A stretch of 57,334 bases of DNA from UBA4874 sp002399435 (GTDB taxonomy: Bacteria > Bacillota > Clostridia > Caldicoprobacterales > DTU083), in the NCBI GenBank assembly GCA_036823195.1, contig DAISGI010000015.1, positions 1 to 57,334 on the forward strand. The letters run 5' to 3'. This document shows, piece after piece, positions 41,939-49,503 of the stretch (positions are counted from its first letter, which is position 1; each line of letters opens with the position of its first letter). The translations under genes and the position numbers were made by a program. The notes beneath the pieces are model-generated. The model saw only the letters and a program-made list of their open reading frames with translations. It was not told the origin of the DNA and made no database searches.

Positions 41939-42910
41939 CGTATCCATCACAAGGACAGACGGTGCACGCTCTTCCGGAGTGGTCGCCTTCCCTTCAATCC
42001 GTGAAATCATCCGCTCCGCGGCAGCTGCCCCCATCTGATATAAGGGCTGGCGAACGGTGGTCAGCGGTGGATCCAGAAAGGGGGCGGACTCCAGATCGTC
42101 AAATCCAATCACCGATATATCGTCCGGAACCCGGTAACCAGCATCCTTCACAGCCCGCATCACCTGCAGTGCCATGGGATCGCTGGCGGCAAACACAGCG
42201 TCCGGTGCAGGCCGGGCTGCAAGAAATTCACGTACGGTTTCATAACAATTCTGAACAATCGGAATCTCCAGGGCAAGGGTTGGATCAAAGGCAAGACCGG
42301 ACTCCCGAAGCGCTCGCAGATAGCCCTGAAACCGCTCCCGGTAAAGTGTCAGCCCCTGATCCCCATTTACCATGGCGATTTTCCTGTGACCGGTACGGAT
42401 CAGGTAGGCAACCGCCTGCCGCGCCGCCTCGTTATTATCCACAACCACTGCATCCACACGGTCCTCCAGCCTGCGGATCAGCAGGACAACGGGCAAACCA
42501 CTGTCCTTTAACTCCGTAATGTGCCCGCTTTGCTTCCCCGATGTGGCCAGGATGATCCCGTCCACCCATTTCTTCCGCAGCTTTTGAATGTACTCCATTT
42601 CTATGCTCACATCTTCGTCGGTATTGCATAATATCACCGTATACCCGGACTTTCTGGCAGTATCCTCCACCCCCCGGGAGACCAGCGGAAATACCGGATT
42701 GCAAATATTGGGAACGATCAGGCCAATGGTCCCGGTCCGGCCTTCCTTCAGTCCCTTTGCCAGTGCATTTGGCTGATAATTCAGTTCTTTGGCTGCCTTA
42801 AGCACTTTTCTCCGGGTGGATTCCTCCACCGGGATTCTCCCGCTGAGCGCCCTGGAGACCGTACTGGCTGATACCCCTGCAACCCTTGCCACATCCTTTA
42901 TGGTAACCAT
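41846..42910 (-). CDS. LacI/GalR-family transcriptional regulator
   Basis: A 354-residue repressor with an N-terminal helix-turn-helix (MVTIKDVARVAGVSASTVSR, then ALSGRIPVEESTRRKVLKAA) and a periplasmic-binding-protein-like sugar domain. GTIGLIVPNICNPVFPLVSR starts the sugar domain, DAVFAASDPMALQVMRA is the typical core motif, and SVIGFDDLESAPFLDPPLTT lies near the end. The ATG at 42910 follows AAAAAGGAAA; frames further upstream are open but low-complexity. Its C-terminus, after LIVRKSTRDR, is about 22 residues longer than usual because the 52-bp repeats run into the gene. It stands between the Old Yellow Enzyme homologue and the SDR gene and probably controls this block. Confidence 0.92.
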   Translation of the reverse strand: MVTIKDVARVAGVSASTVSRALSGRIPVEESTRRKVLKAAKELNYQPNALAKGLKEGRTGTIGLIVPNICNPVFPLVSRGVEDTARKSGYTVILCNTDEDVSIEMEYIQKLRKKWVDGIILATSGKQSGHITELKDSGLPVVLLIRRLEDRVDAVVVDNNEAARQAVAYLIRTGHRKIAMVNGDQGLTLYRERFQGYLRALRESGLAFDPTLALEIPIVQNCYETVREFLAARPAPDAVFAASDPMALQVMRAVKDAGYRVPDDISVIGFDDLESAPFLDPPLTTVRQPLYQMGAAAAERMISRIEGKATTPEERAPSVLVMDTELIVRKSTRDRTDEKEQYGSCETIGKGQNG

Positions 42911-42941
42911 CTGACCGTTTCCTTTTTCCATACTTCCTGTC

Positions 42942-43080
42942 TGCTTCCTCTTCCTTGTTTTTCTGTCTGCTTCCTCTGCCCTATTTTTTCTATCTGCTTT
43001 GCCCGTCCCCGGACGCCCTGACTCCAGTCTATTTCGTTGGAAGCATCCTCCATCATCCAAGCCAGTCCCCGGGCGCCCTG
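42942..43080. repeat. Imperfect tandem duplications upstream of the LacI-type gene
   Basis: Two kinds of repeat are seen: CTGTCTGCTTCCTCT recurs about every 28-30 bases between 42949 and 43000, and GTCCCCGG-CGCCCTG occurs twice about 60 bases apart (near 43007 and 43066). They fill most of the space between the Old Yellow Enzyme homologue stop (43084) and the LacI start. No promoter is obvious within. Confidence 0.6.
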
Positions 43081-43083
43081 GTG

Positions 43084-44439
43084 CTAGACATGTTCCGCCA
43101 GGCGATTGTCAATCAGCGTGGGTTTCCCGTCACGGCATTTTCGGTACTGCGGTGCATATACCCCGCTGTCCCTTACCACACATCCGGTTTTGCCGCCGAA
43201 CCGCATGATTTCCGAACATTTGCTACAGGAAATACAGCATTTGGAGCGTTTCATCCCGCCTTCCCGGAAAATATCAAGGGGAAAGTCCGGATAAGCTATG
43301 GCCTGCCGGCCAAATCCAGCCAGTTGAAACCAGCCTTCCCTGATGGCTCCGGCAGCAACCATGGCACCATATTCCCTCAGCCAGCTGAGGCCCGTTCCCA
43401 TGACGATCATCTGCGGCACCGCCTTCTGAATCTCCCTGCCGCAGCGCAAAAGCCGCTCCGCACTGACCAGGGGATGCTCCGGAGGAGTGTAAAATCCCAG
43501 GTCATAGGGCCGGTTGATATGCGGATTATAATACGGATTGCCGCATGTCACATTCAGGATGCGGACGCCTCTCTCCCAAAGCATTCGGACCAGCTTTTTC
43601 GGCTCGGACAAATCCGGCACTTGGTAATCCTCCCGATCCACTCCCCACCCGTAAGGATACGGAATGCCATCGCAGGCATTCAGCCGCACGGCAATCTCCA
43701 TGCTGTCTCCCAGACGGTCTCGGATTTTCTCCACAATATCCAGCAGAAAGCGGGTTCGGTTTTCAAAGGAACCGCCGTATTTCCCTTTGCGGGTAAAGGC
43801 AGACAACAGCCCGGAAATCAGATATCGGTGAGAGGCCTTCACATCCACCGCATCAAATCCAACCTTCCGCGCCAAAACAGCGGCCTCCACATATTTATCC
43901 TCCAGTGCCTCCAGTTCGGAGTCCGAAATCACGCAGTCGTCGCTCATGTCCGGCCCATCCAGATAGGGATTCCGCGCCGCAATCATAGGCGCCGCCTGCC
44001 CCTCAGGCCGGCTGTAGCGTCCGGAATGGGTCAGCTGCAGCACGGTATACGGTTGATCTTCCGGGGACCGGCTGCACCGGATCCGGGAGAGCAGCTCCCG
44101 GAATCCGTCCTGTGTCCGGGGAGTCAGATAAAATTGCCTGGGATTGGCTCTGCCGTTTTGCGTTACCGCATTTGCCTCCAGCCAGATAAGTCCGGCTCCG
44201 CCTTTTGCAAAACGTTCATACCGGCGAAAAGCCAATTCATTCGGGGATCCGTCCTCTTCTCCGTCACACCCTTCCATGGGCTGAATGGCCAATCGGTTGG
44301 GGATGGTTTTCCCGCCAATCGGCAATGGGCTGGAAAGAACGGTCCAATCCTCCGACAGCGGAAGCTTCACACCGTTTTCTGCCATTGCATTTTTAAATTG
44401 CTCCAACGTGTCCATATGAAAACGCTGATGCACTGTCAT
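43084..44439 (-). CDS. Old Yellow Enzyme-family NADH:flavin oxidoreductase
   Basis: A 451-residue FMN-dependent TIM-barrel enzyme. It begins MTVHQRFHMDTLEQFKNAMA and has PIGGKTIPNRLAIQPMEGCD at the barrel start (about 54-73), TAPMIAARNPYLDG-like flavin loops, FDAVDVKASHRYLISGLLSA (about 193-212; H/Y pair of the active site region) and the Gly-rich end. Near residue 405 is CCISCSKC followed 11 residues later by another Cys, which resembles the [4Fe-4S] site of 2,4-dienoyl-CoA reductase with one shorter gap; the C-terminal FAD/NAD half of that enzyme is absent. AGGAGG precedes the ATG at 44439. It heads the block OYE, LacI, SDR, flavoprotein, Gfo/Idh and likely reduces an unsaturated carbonyl (family knowledge). 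Confidence 0.88.
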   Translation of the reverse strand: MTVHQRFHMDTLEQFKNAMAENGVKLPLSEDWTVLSSPLPIGGKTIPNRLAIQPMEGCDGEEDGSPNELAFRRYERFAKGGAGLIWLEANAVTQNGRANPRQFYLTPRTQDGFRELLSRIRCSRSPEDQPYTVLQLTHSGRYSRPEGQAAPMIAARNPYLDGPDMSDDCVISDSELEALEDKYVEAAVLARKVGFDAVDVKASHRYLISGLLSAFTRKGKYGGSFENRTRFLLDIVEKIRDRLGDSMEIAVRLNACDGIPYPYGWGVDREDYQVPDLSEPKKLVRMLWERGVRILNVTCGNPYYNPHINRPYDLGFYTPPEHPLVSAERLLRCGREIQKAVPQMIVMGTGLSWLREYGAMVAAGAIREGWFQLAGFGRQAIAYPDFPLDIFREGGMKRSKCCISCSKCSEIMRFGGKTGCVVRDSGVYAPQYRKCRDGKPTLIDNRLAEHV

Positions 44440-44518
44440 GACACACCTCCTGATCGTGATTGATCCTGTCGATATCTGTGATCTCATCTTTTGCAATTCT
44501 CCTGCAATCGATCTTCTG

Positions 44519-44608
44519 CAGCTGATTCTTCTTAGTTGATTCTTCTGCCGACTGATTCTTCTGCAGCTGATTCTTCTGCTGTTGATTCTTATTAGTTGAT
44601 TCTCCTGC
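44519..44608. repeat. Short direct repeats of about 14-17 bases
   Basis: The core TGATTCTTCTGC (with variants TTGATTCTTCTG, TGATTCTTATTAG and TTGATTCTCCTGCC) occurs six times in 90 bases. The spacing varies from 14 to 17 bases, so these are imperfect duplications rather than a regular array. Confidence 0.7.
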
Positions 44609-44802
44609 CAACCGGTTTTTGCAATCGATTGTGCAATCGTTTTCTTCTTCTCTTTGAACTATTCGATGGAAAAGATGAAGTTCCTGCCAAAAAACAAAAA
44701 TGTCATGAAAAAAGCATAGATGACATGAAAAAAACCACATGGTTACATGATTACATGATTACAAGAGAAACATACACGAAAATGACACTGCCGGAATCCC
44801 AT

Positions 44803-44847
44803 AAAAAAAGGCACTGCCCCTTTAAAGCAATGCCCGCAGTGCCTTTT
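44803..44847 (-). terminator. Terminator after the sugar phosphate isomerase gene
   Basis: Arms AAAAGGCACTG (44806-44816) and CAGTGCCTTTT (44837-44847) enclose a 20-base loop; on the minus strand the right arm is followed by a T tract. It ends the operon of the Gfo/Idh and isomerase genes about 25 bases after the isomerase stop. Confidence 0.85.
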
Positions 44848-44870
44848 ACTTTTCACTTCTGTTCCGCCTT

Positions 44871-45650
44871 TTACAGGCCCATTTGTTTCAGGTTCCGCCT
44901 GCTGATCGCCAGGCTCTCAAACGGATCACGCTGGCAGACATCCTGTTCCACGCAGGCCCACTTTACACCGTTCTTCGCACAGGCCTCCGTAATTCCCTTC
45001 CAGTTCAGATTGCCTTCCCCGATCTCCGCCATGATCTGCCTGCGTTCCTTGCCAACATCCGCCATGACCATATCCTTGTAATGGACAACATCCATGCGGC
45101 CTTTTACCTTATTGATCCATTCGATGGGATCCGCTCCGCCATGCTGGACCCAATAGGTGTCGATTTCAAAATCCAGTGCCGCAGGATCGCTTTCCTGAAG
45201 CAGGATTTCCATGCCGGTCACTCCACCGAACTTCCGGAATTCAAAGTTGTGATTGTGATAGATGAGCTGCAATCCGTTATCCTTCAGAATCCTGCCGTAC
45301 TCCGATGCCTTTTTGGCAAAGGACACCAATCCATCCTTATCTGCCTGATACTTGCCGGGCATGGAGCCGATGCCAACGTAATGACAGTCCCAAAGCTTAT
45401 GCTGATTGATCACATCTTTCATGTCATTTTCCAGACGGTCAAAGCCGATATGGGTCGCACAAATGGTAATGCCGAATTCATCCGCCAGATCCTTCATTTC
45501 CTGATGCCCGATGGGGCCGATGGCAGACACCTGTACGGCATCATACCCTGCCTCCCTGATCTTCTTCAGGGTTTCCCGGATGGCAGCCGGAGTCTTTGTA
45601 AACTCCCGTACGGTATACATTTGTGCTGCAATCTTTGGATAATTCATCAT
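44871..45650 (-). CDS. Sugar phosphate isomerase/epimerase family protein (TIM barrel, AP endonuclease 2-like)
   Basis: A 259-residue TIM barrel of the xylose isomerase-like group. MMNYPKIAAQMYTVREFTKT starts the barrel; DAVQVSAIGPIGHQEMKDLA, ICATHIGFDRLE, LIYHNHNFEFRKFGG (catalytic His and Glu of the metal site, about 140-154) and LDFEIDTYWVQHGGAD (Glu and His) follow in the usual order. The ATG at 45650 has AGAGGTG five bases upstream. It follows the Gfo/Idh gene by 22 bases. Pairs of an oxidoreductase and a xylose isomerase-like protein occur in inositol and 3-keto-glycoside pathways (family knowledge); the substrate is not shown. A terminator follows. Confidence 0.92.
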   Translation of the reverse strand: MMNYPKIAAQMYTVREFTKTPAAIRETLKKIREAGYDAVQVSAIGPIGHQEMKDLADEFGITICATHIGFDRLENDMKDVINQHKLWDCHYVGIGSMPGKYQADKDGLVSFAKKASEYGRILKDNGLQLIYHNHNFEFRKFGGVTGMEILLQESDPAALDFEIDTYWVQHGGADPIEWINKVKGRMDVVHYKDMVMADVGKERRQIMAEIGEGNLNWKGITEACAKNGVKWACVEQDVCQRDPFESLAISRRNLKQMGL

Positions 45651-45672
45651 GAATACACCTCTTTCCCCAGGA

Positions 45673-46830
45673 TCAAAACGTACCGTCCACATTCAGGGTA
45701 CTGCTGCCTGTTTTCTTTTTGAAGGTGGAATTTTTAACTTTCTCCTGCAGTTTCTCATAGAACAGATCCTCATCGACAGGAATATCCACCCAGTCATCTG
45801 TCCAGGCAGACAGATGCATCGCATTGGAAATCTGCAGGCCGTTGATTCCTTCGATACCGGGCGCCAGCAGGGGTGTGCCCTTCAATATAGCCTGAACCCA
45901 GTTCTGCGTAATGCCTCTGTGCTCCAGGGCTTTTCCCCGGACAGGAATTTCACACTTCCAGCATTCCGGTTCACCGAATCCACCCTTGTACTCCGCATTG
46001 AACTGCCGCTCCGGGACCCTCAGGCGCCAGAAGGTAATCTTTCCGTCCTCCACCACCAGTTTCCCACGGTTCGCAGAAATCTCAAACCGGTTGGTCCCCG
46101 GTGTCTCTCCTGTTGTGGTGACAAACAGGCCGGTTGCACCGTTTTCATATTCCACATAGGCCGTGACATCATCTTCCACTTCAATATTGTGGTATTTGCC
46201 GAAAGCACAGAACGCCCTCACTCTCTTTGGCATCCCGCACATCCACTGCCACAGATCCAGCTGATGGGGATCCTGGTTCAGCAGCACGCCGCCGCCTTCT
46301 CCTCCCCAGGTGGCCCGCCATCCGCCGGAGTCATAATAGCTCTGGGAACGATACCAGCTGGTGATGATCCAGATGGTCCTCTTGATTTCCCCCAATTCCC
46401 CGGACTTGACCAGATCCCGTACCTTCTGATACAGGGGATTGGTCCGCTGATTAAACATAATGCCGAATACCCGGTCGCTTTTCTGAGCGGCTTCGTTCAT
46501 CTCCCGGACCTGACGGGTATAAACACCGGCAGGCTTTTCCGTAAGGGTATGGTATCCCAGCTCCAGGGAACGGATGGCCAGCGGGGGATGAAAATAATGC
46601 GGGGTGGCGATCATGACCGCGTCCATGGCTCTGGAAGCAAAAAACGCTTCTGAGTTGTCAAACCTCTGAACCTTGTCCCCAAGATGCTCCTTTGCCCATT
46701 TCAACCGTTCGGGATTGATATCGCATACCGCAGTCAGCTCTGCATTGGGAATGTCCCCTCTGGAGAGATAGGTGGCATGATTGCTGCCCATTCCGCCGAT
46801 TCCGATAATGCCGATCCGAACCTTATCCAT
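45673..46830 (-). CDS. Gfo/Idh/MocA-family NAD(P)-dependent oxidoreductase
   Basis: A 385-residue dehydrogenase with MDKVRIGIIGIGGMGSNHAT at the start (GxGxxG), AVMIATPHYFHPPLAIRSLE, then the catalytic ETLTEKPAGVYT-like motif (TEKP at about 97-100) and the C-terminal sheet domain containing SWYRSQSYYDSGGWRATWGG (about 155-174), a signature of the substrate-binding half. The presence of GGWRATWGGEGGGVLLNQ is typical of sugar or glycoside oxidising members. GAGGAGG precedes the ATG. It stands directly behind a consensus promoter and a perfect palindromic operator, upstream of the sugar phosphate isomerase. It is the more conserved of the two Gfo/Idh proteins of the window. Confidence 0.92.
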   Translation of the reverse strand: MDKVRIGIIGIGGMGSNHATYLSRGDIPNAELTAVCDINPERLKWAKEHLGDKVQRFDNSEAFFASRAMDAVMIATPHYFHPPLAIRSLELGYHTLTEKPAGVYTRQVREMNEAAQKSDRVFGIMFNQRTNPLYQKVRDLVKSGELGEIKRTIWIITSWYRSQSYYDSGGWRATWGGEGGGVLLNQDPHQLDLWQWMCGMPKRVRAFCAFGKYHNIEVEDDVTAYVEYENGATGLFVTTTGETPGTNRFEISANRGKLVVEDGKITFWRLRVPERQFNAEYKGGFGEPECWKCEIPVRGKALEHRGITQNWVQAILKGTPLLAPGIEGINGLQISNAMHLSAWTDDWVDIPVDEDLFYEKLQEKVKNSTFKKKTGSSTLNVDGTF

Positions 46831-46858
46831 AAATTTCCTCCTCTCAGACTCGAGTGAT

Positions 46859-46874
46859 ATGTAAGCGCTTACAT
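46859..46874. promoter_or_regulatory. Operator, perfect 16-bp palindrome (LacI/GalR or CcpA type)
   Basis: ATGTAAGCGCTTACAT is a perfect inverted repeat with the CG centre typical of LacI/GalR-family operators. It also fits the catabolite-response consensus TGWAANCGNTNWCA. It lies downstream of the -10 box at 46906-46911, in the leader of the Gfo/Idh gene, where a bound repressor would block elongation. The LacI protein encoded just upstream (47010-48014) is the obvious candidate. Confidence 0.88.
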
Positions 46875-46905
46875 TTTAGTATAAAACAATTCTCTTTTCT
46901 TTTTC

Positions 46906-46933
46906 ATTATAGCATCATTCTGCCGTTTGTCAA
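46906..46933 (-). promoter_or_regulatory. Promoter of the Gfo/Idh and isomerase operon
   Basis: On the minus strand, -35 TTGACA (46933-46928) and -10 TATAAT (46911-46906) are both perfect, with a 16-base spacer. The operator follows about 30 bases downstream. Such a strong promoter with a downstream operator fits repression that is relieved by a sugar. Confidence 0.88.
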
Positions 46934-47009
46934 TAAAAGTGCAACCTTCTTCTGTTCAATCATCATCCAGGGCATTCTCCTCCGGATCCGTGATACTGCC
47001 CGCAGGCTT

Positions 47010-48014
47010 TCACAGATCCCCGGAAAAGCGGATTGCACAGGAAGCCCGAACCACCAGCTGCGTCTTTACCCGGAACGTCTGCCCTTTCGTTTCCGGCTGC
47101 ATCAGTCGCAGCAGCTCCTCCACGGACTGACGGGCGATTCTGGACGTGGGATTCCGAACGGTAGTCAAAGGCGGGTCACAGCGCAGTACGGCATCTCCAT
47201 CGTCAAAGCCCATGACACTCATCTGTTCCGGCACGGCAATCTTCAAATCCTGCAGGGCACGCAGGCAGCCCACTGCCATTTCATCATTGGCACAGAAAAT
47301 GGCATCCGGCCGGGAGGCAAGATGGGACATTGCGCCCCGGACGGCGCTGTAGGCAGCATTTTCCTCAAAATATCCCTGAATCATCCATTCCGGATCGATG
47401 GGCTGTTTAAAATGATGCATGGCCTGCTGAAACGCCTGATAACGCTCGACGCTGTCAAAATTGTTCATACCCTTCAGAAAGGCAATCCGCTTGTGCCCGG
47501 TATGGACCAGATATTCCACCCCCTGGGTGATGCCCATTTCATTGTTGATCAGCACACTGGACAGTTTGTTCCCGGCCACCGGTTTATCCAGAAAAACATA
47601 GGGAATCTTTTTGCTTTCCAACACGCTTACATCCTTATCCAGCAAATTTTCGTTGAGGATGACAGCGCCGTCAATATTGGAGGAAAGTATCGTGGCAGCC
47701 AGGCGCCGGCTGGTATAGGAATCGCTGATATGCACCAGCATGGCAAATCCTGCATTGCTGCAGGCGGAATACATTTCCTGAACCAGACGGGTATAAAACG
47801 TCGTGTGAAAATTGGGCAGGAAAAGACCGATATTGTTTGTTTTCCTCTTTTTCATCAGTTTTGCATTCAAATTGGGTACATAATTTAACTCCTTTGCCGA
47901 GTCAATAACCCGCTGCCGGGTTTCCTCCCCTACATTGGGCATCCCGTTCAGCGCATTGGATACGGTGGAAATAGATACCCCTGCCCTTTTTGCTACATCC
48001 CGGATTGTAATCAT
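47010..48014 (-). CDS. LacI/GalR-family transcriptional regulator
   Basis: A 334-residue repressor: helix-turn-helix MITIRDVAKRAGVSISTVSN, then ALNGMPNVGEETRQRVID, and a sugar-binding domain beginning TNNIGLFLPNFHTTFYTRLV. DAIFCANDEMAVGCLRALQD and MSVMGFDDGDAVLRCDPPLT lie near residues 225 and 250, and the C-terminal strand QLVVRASCAIRFSG ends the protein. The start at 48014 has AGAGGAGA upstream; an open frame begins at 48041 but is less likely. It is transcribed toward the Gfo/Idh operon, with the palindromic operator 135 bases downstream of its stop, and is the likely regulator of that operon. Its effector is not known. Confidence 0.94.
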   Translation of the reverse strand: MITIRDVAKRAGVSISTVSNALNGMPNVGEETRQRVIDSAKELNYVPNLNAKLMKKRKTNNIGLFLPNFHTTFYTRLVQEMYSACSNAGFAMLVHISDSYTSRRLAATILSSNIDGAVILNENLLDKDVSVLESKKIPYVFLDKPVAGNKLSSVLINNEMGITQGVEYLVHTGHKRIAFLKGMNNFDSVERYQAFQQAMHHFKQPIDPEWMIQGYFEENAAYSAVRGAMSHLASRPDAIFCANDEMAVGCLRALQDLKIAVPEQMSVMGFDDGDAVLRCDPPLTTVRNPTSRIARQSVEELLRLMQPETKGQTFRVKTQLVVRASCAIRFSGDL

Positions 48015-48043
48015 GCTGTCTCCTCTTTCCTGTTGCTTCATGC

Positions 48044-48209
48044 TTATTCCGTCTTCAAAATGGATGTGTCCAGAAAATCCTCTTCTGTCGTCATAGCGGG
48101 CTCCCCGATGGCTTTATAAATACCCTCCCGGATGTTGAAAAAATCGGTAGGCCGCAGCCAGCCTGCTTCATAATCCGATACGGTATTGGAATAGCTCCCA
48201 TGGACTAAT
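48044..48209 (-). pseudogene. C-terminal gene fragment, unrecognised
   Basis: One open frame of about 55 codons ends at a TAA at 48046-48044 and reads HGSYSNTVSDYEAGWLRPTD, then FFNIREGIYKAIGEPAM and TTEEDFLDTSILKTE. It has no start codon with a ribosome binding site, and the upstream sequence turns into a T-rich stretch near 48210-48220. The residues look like the end of a genuine protein, but I do not recognise the family. It may be the remnant of an enzyme once encoded upstream of the LacI gene. Confidence 0.45.
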
Positions 48210-48612
48210 AAAAAAAGGAGGCGAATGCCATGTACTGTGAATAATGCAATCTACTTTCAAATCTACTTTCTCATTCCTTCTTCTCCCCTCCTGAAAGCTG
48301 GCACACCCGGCCCGGCTTGATTTCAGCCGCCATGCCGTCCACACCGATCCCCAGTATAGTGAAATCAGATTGTCTCATGTATTTACAGATTACATTCCGA
48401 GTCTAGTCCCATTCCATCCTATAGTCAATACATAAAAGAACTGATTATGTTCAAGGGAATACCTTTATTCTATCATGTTTCAGACTGCTTTTTGGGATAA
48501 TGTGAAAAAGCCGTGGTTCGCATATTTTCATTTTCTTCGGAAACAATAAACAAAATCAAGTTCATCTCCCATTCTCGATGACGAATAACAACAGAAAGGA
48601 TGAATCAGTATC
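48210..48612. other. Intergenic, about 400 bases
   Basis: Between the fragment and the SDR gene at 48613. A plus-strand AAAGGAGG at 48216-48223 precedes an ATG that opens only four codons, so it is not a gene. The right half (48380-48600) is AT-rich and probably contains the SDR promoter, but I cannot name boxes with confidence. Confidence 0.4.
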
Positions 48613-49488
48613 ATGAAACAACAGACGATCATCAAACCACCCACCAGTTTCCCGGAACAGCATCAGGGCATGCAGCCCGGTTCCCAGAAAGAAATGAGTC
48701 CCAAACCCATAACGGAGGATCCATGCTACAAGGGCTCCGGCAAACTGGATGGCCTGACCGCCATTGTCAGCGGCGGAGACAGCGGAATCGGACAAGCTGT
48801 GGCAATCGCATTTGCAAAGGAAGGTGCGGACATTGTTGTTCCCTTTTACAGTGAAAAACCGGATGCCGATGATACGGTGAGCATGATTAAAACAACGGGG
48901 CGCCGATGTGTACTGGTCAAATGTGACCTGAAGATGGAGGATTCCGCAGAGCAGGTTGTGAATACTGCCATGAAGGACTTTGGCCATGTCGACATCCTGG
49001 TAAACAATATTGCCGTACAGTATCCGCAGAACAGTATCAAGGACATTACCGCCCAACAGCTCACCAATACCTTCGCCACAAACGTATTCAGCTGCTTTTA
49101 TATGACAAAGGCCGTTCTCCCATATTTGAAGTGTGGTGCATCCATCATCAACACCACTTCTGTCACCGCCTACAAGGGAGCTCCTACGCTGATCGACTAT
49201 TCCGCCACCAAAGGAGCCATCGTCTCCTTCACCCGATCCATGGCACTTTCCCTGGCCAGTGAGGGAATACGGGTCAACGCAGTTGCTCCCGGTCCGGTAT
49301 GGACTCCCCTGATCGTATCCAGCTTTTCCAGACAGGAAGTCGGCAAATTCGGTAAGGATGTACCGCTTGGGAGAGCTGCCCAACCGGTAGAACTGGCGCC
49401 GGCTTATGTCTATCTTGCCAGTAAGGATTCATCCTATGTATCCGGACAGGTCTTTCACATAAATGGCGGAGTGATTACAGAAAGTTGA
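48613..49488 (+). CDS. Short-chain dehydrogenase/reductase of the general stress (YhdF/YdaD) type
   Basis: A 291-residue SDR with the 45-residue N-terminal extension typical of this group (MKQQTIIKPPTSFPEQHQGM, then DPCYKGSGKLDGLTAIVSGG). The cofactor motif is GGDSGIGQ (about 55-62), NNIAVQYP replaces NNAG, the catalytic Ser/Tyr/Lys are in INTTSVTAYKG and DYSATKGAI, and the protein ends YVSGQVFHINGGVITES. Members are NADPH-dependent reductases linked to stress in Bacillus (family knowledge). AAGGATGA precedes the ATG. It is followed 15 bases later by the tocopherol cyclase-like gene on the same strand, so the two are likely an operon. Confidence 0.94.
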   Translation: MKQQTIIKPPTSFPEQHQGMQPGSQKEMSPKPITEDPCYKGSGKLDGLTAIVSGGDSGIGQAVAIAFAKEGADIVVPFYSEKPDADDTVSMIKTTGRRCVLVKCDLKMEDSAEQVVNTAMKDFGHVDILVNNIAVQYPQNSIKDITAQQLTNTFATNVFSCFYMTKAVLPYLKCGASIINTTSVTAYKGAPTLIDYSATKGAIVSFTRSMALSLASEGIRVNAVAPGPVWTPLIVSSFSRQEVGKFGKDVPLGRAAQPVELAPAYVYLASKDSSYVSGQVFHINGGVITES

Positions 49489-49503
49489 GAAGGGATTTCT
49501 TTC

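Larger units (their letters stand above)
44440..44870. other. Intergenic, about 430 bases
   Basis: Holds short direct repeats (44519-44608) and a terminator (44803-44847). The frame reading a KNQLQKNQ-like repeat on the minus strand is a product of the direct repeats and is not counted as a gene. I cannot identify a promoter for the Old Yellow Enzyme gene here with confidence. Confidence 0.6.

Noticed and set aside
41552..42038. Plus-strand open frames with a repeated SFHPFCPL-type peptide
   Set aside because: They are the translation of the 52-bp repeats and of the antisense strand of the LacI gene, with no ribosome binding site.
44393..44740. Minus-strand protein rich in KNQQQK repeats
   Set aside because: The frame is created by the short direct repeats at 44519-44608; composition and position suggest no real gene.
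48208..48246. Plus-strand gene after AAAGGAGG at 48216
   Set aside because: The ATG after this perfect ribosome binding site is followed by a stop after four codons.
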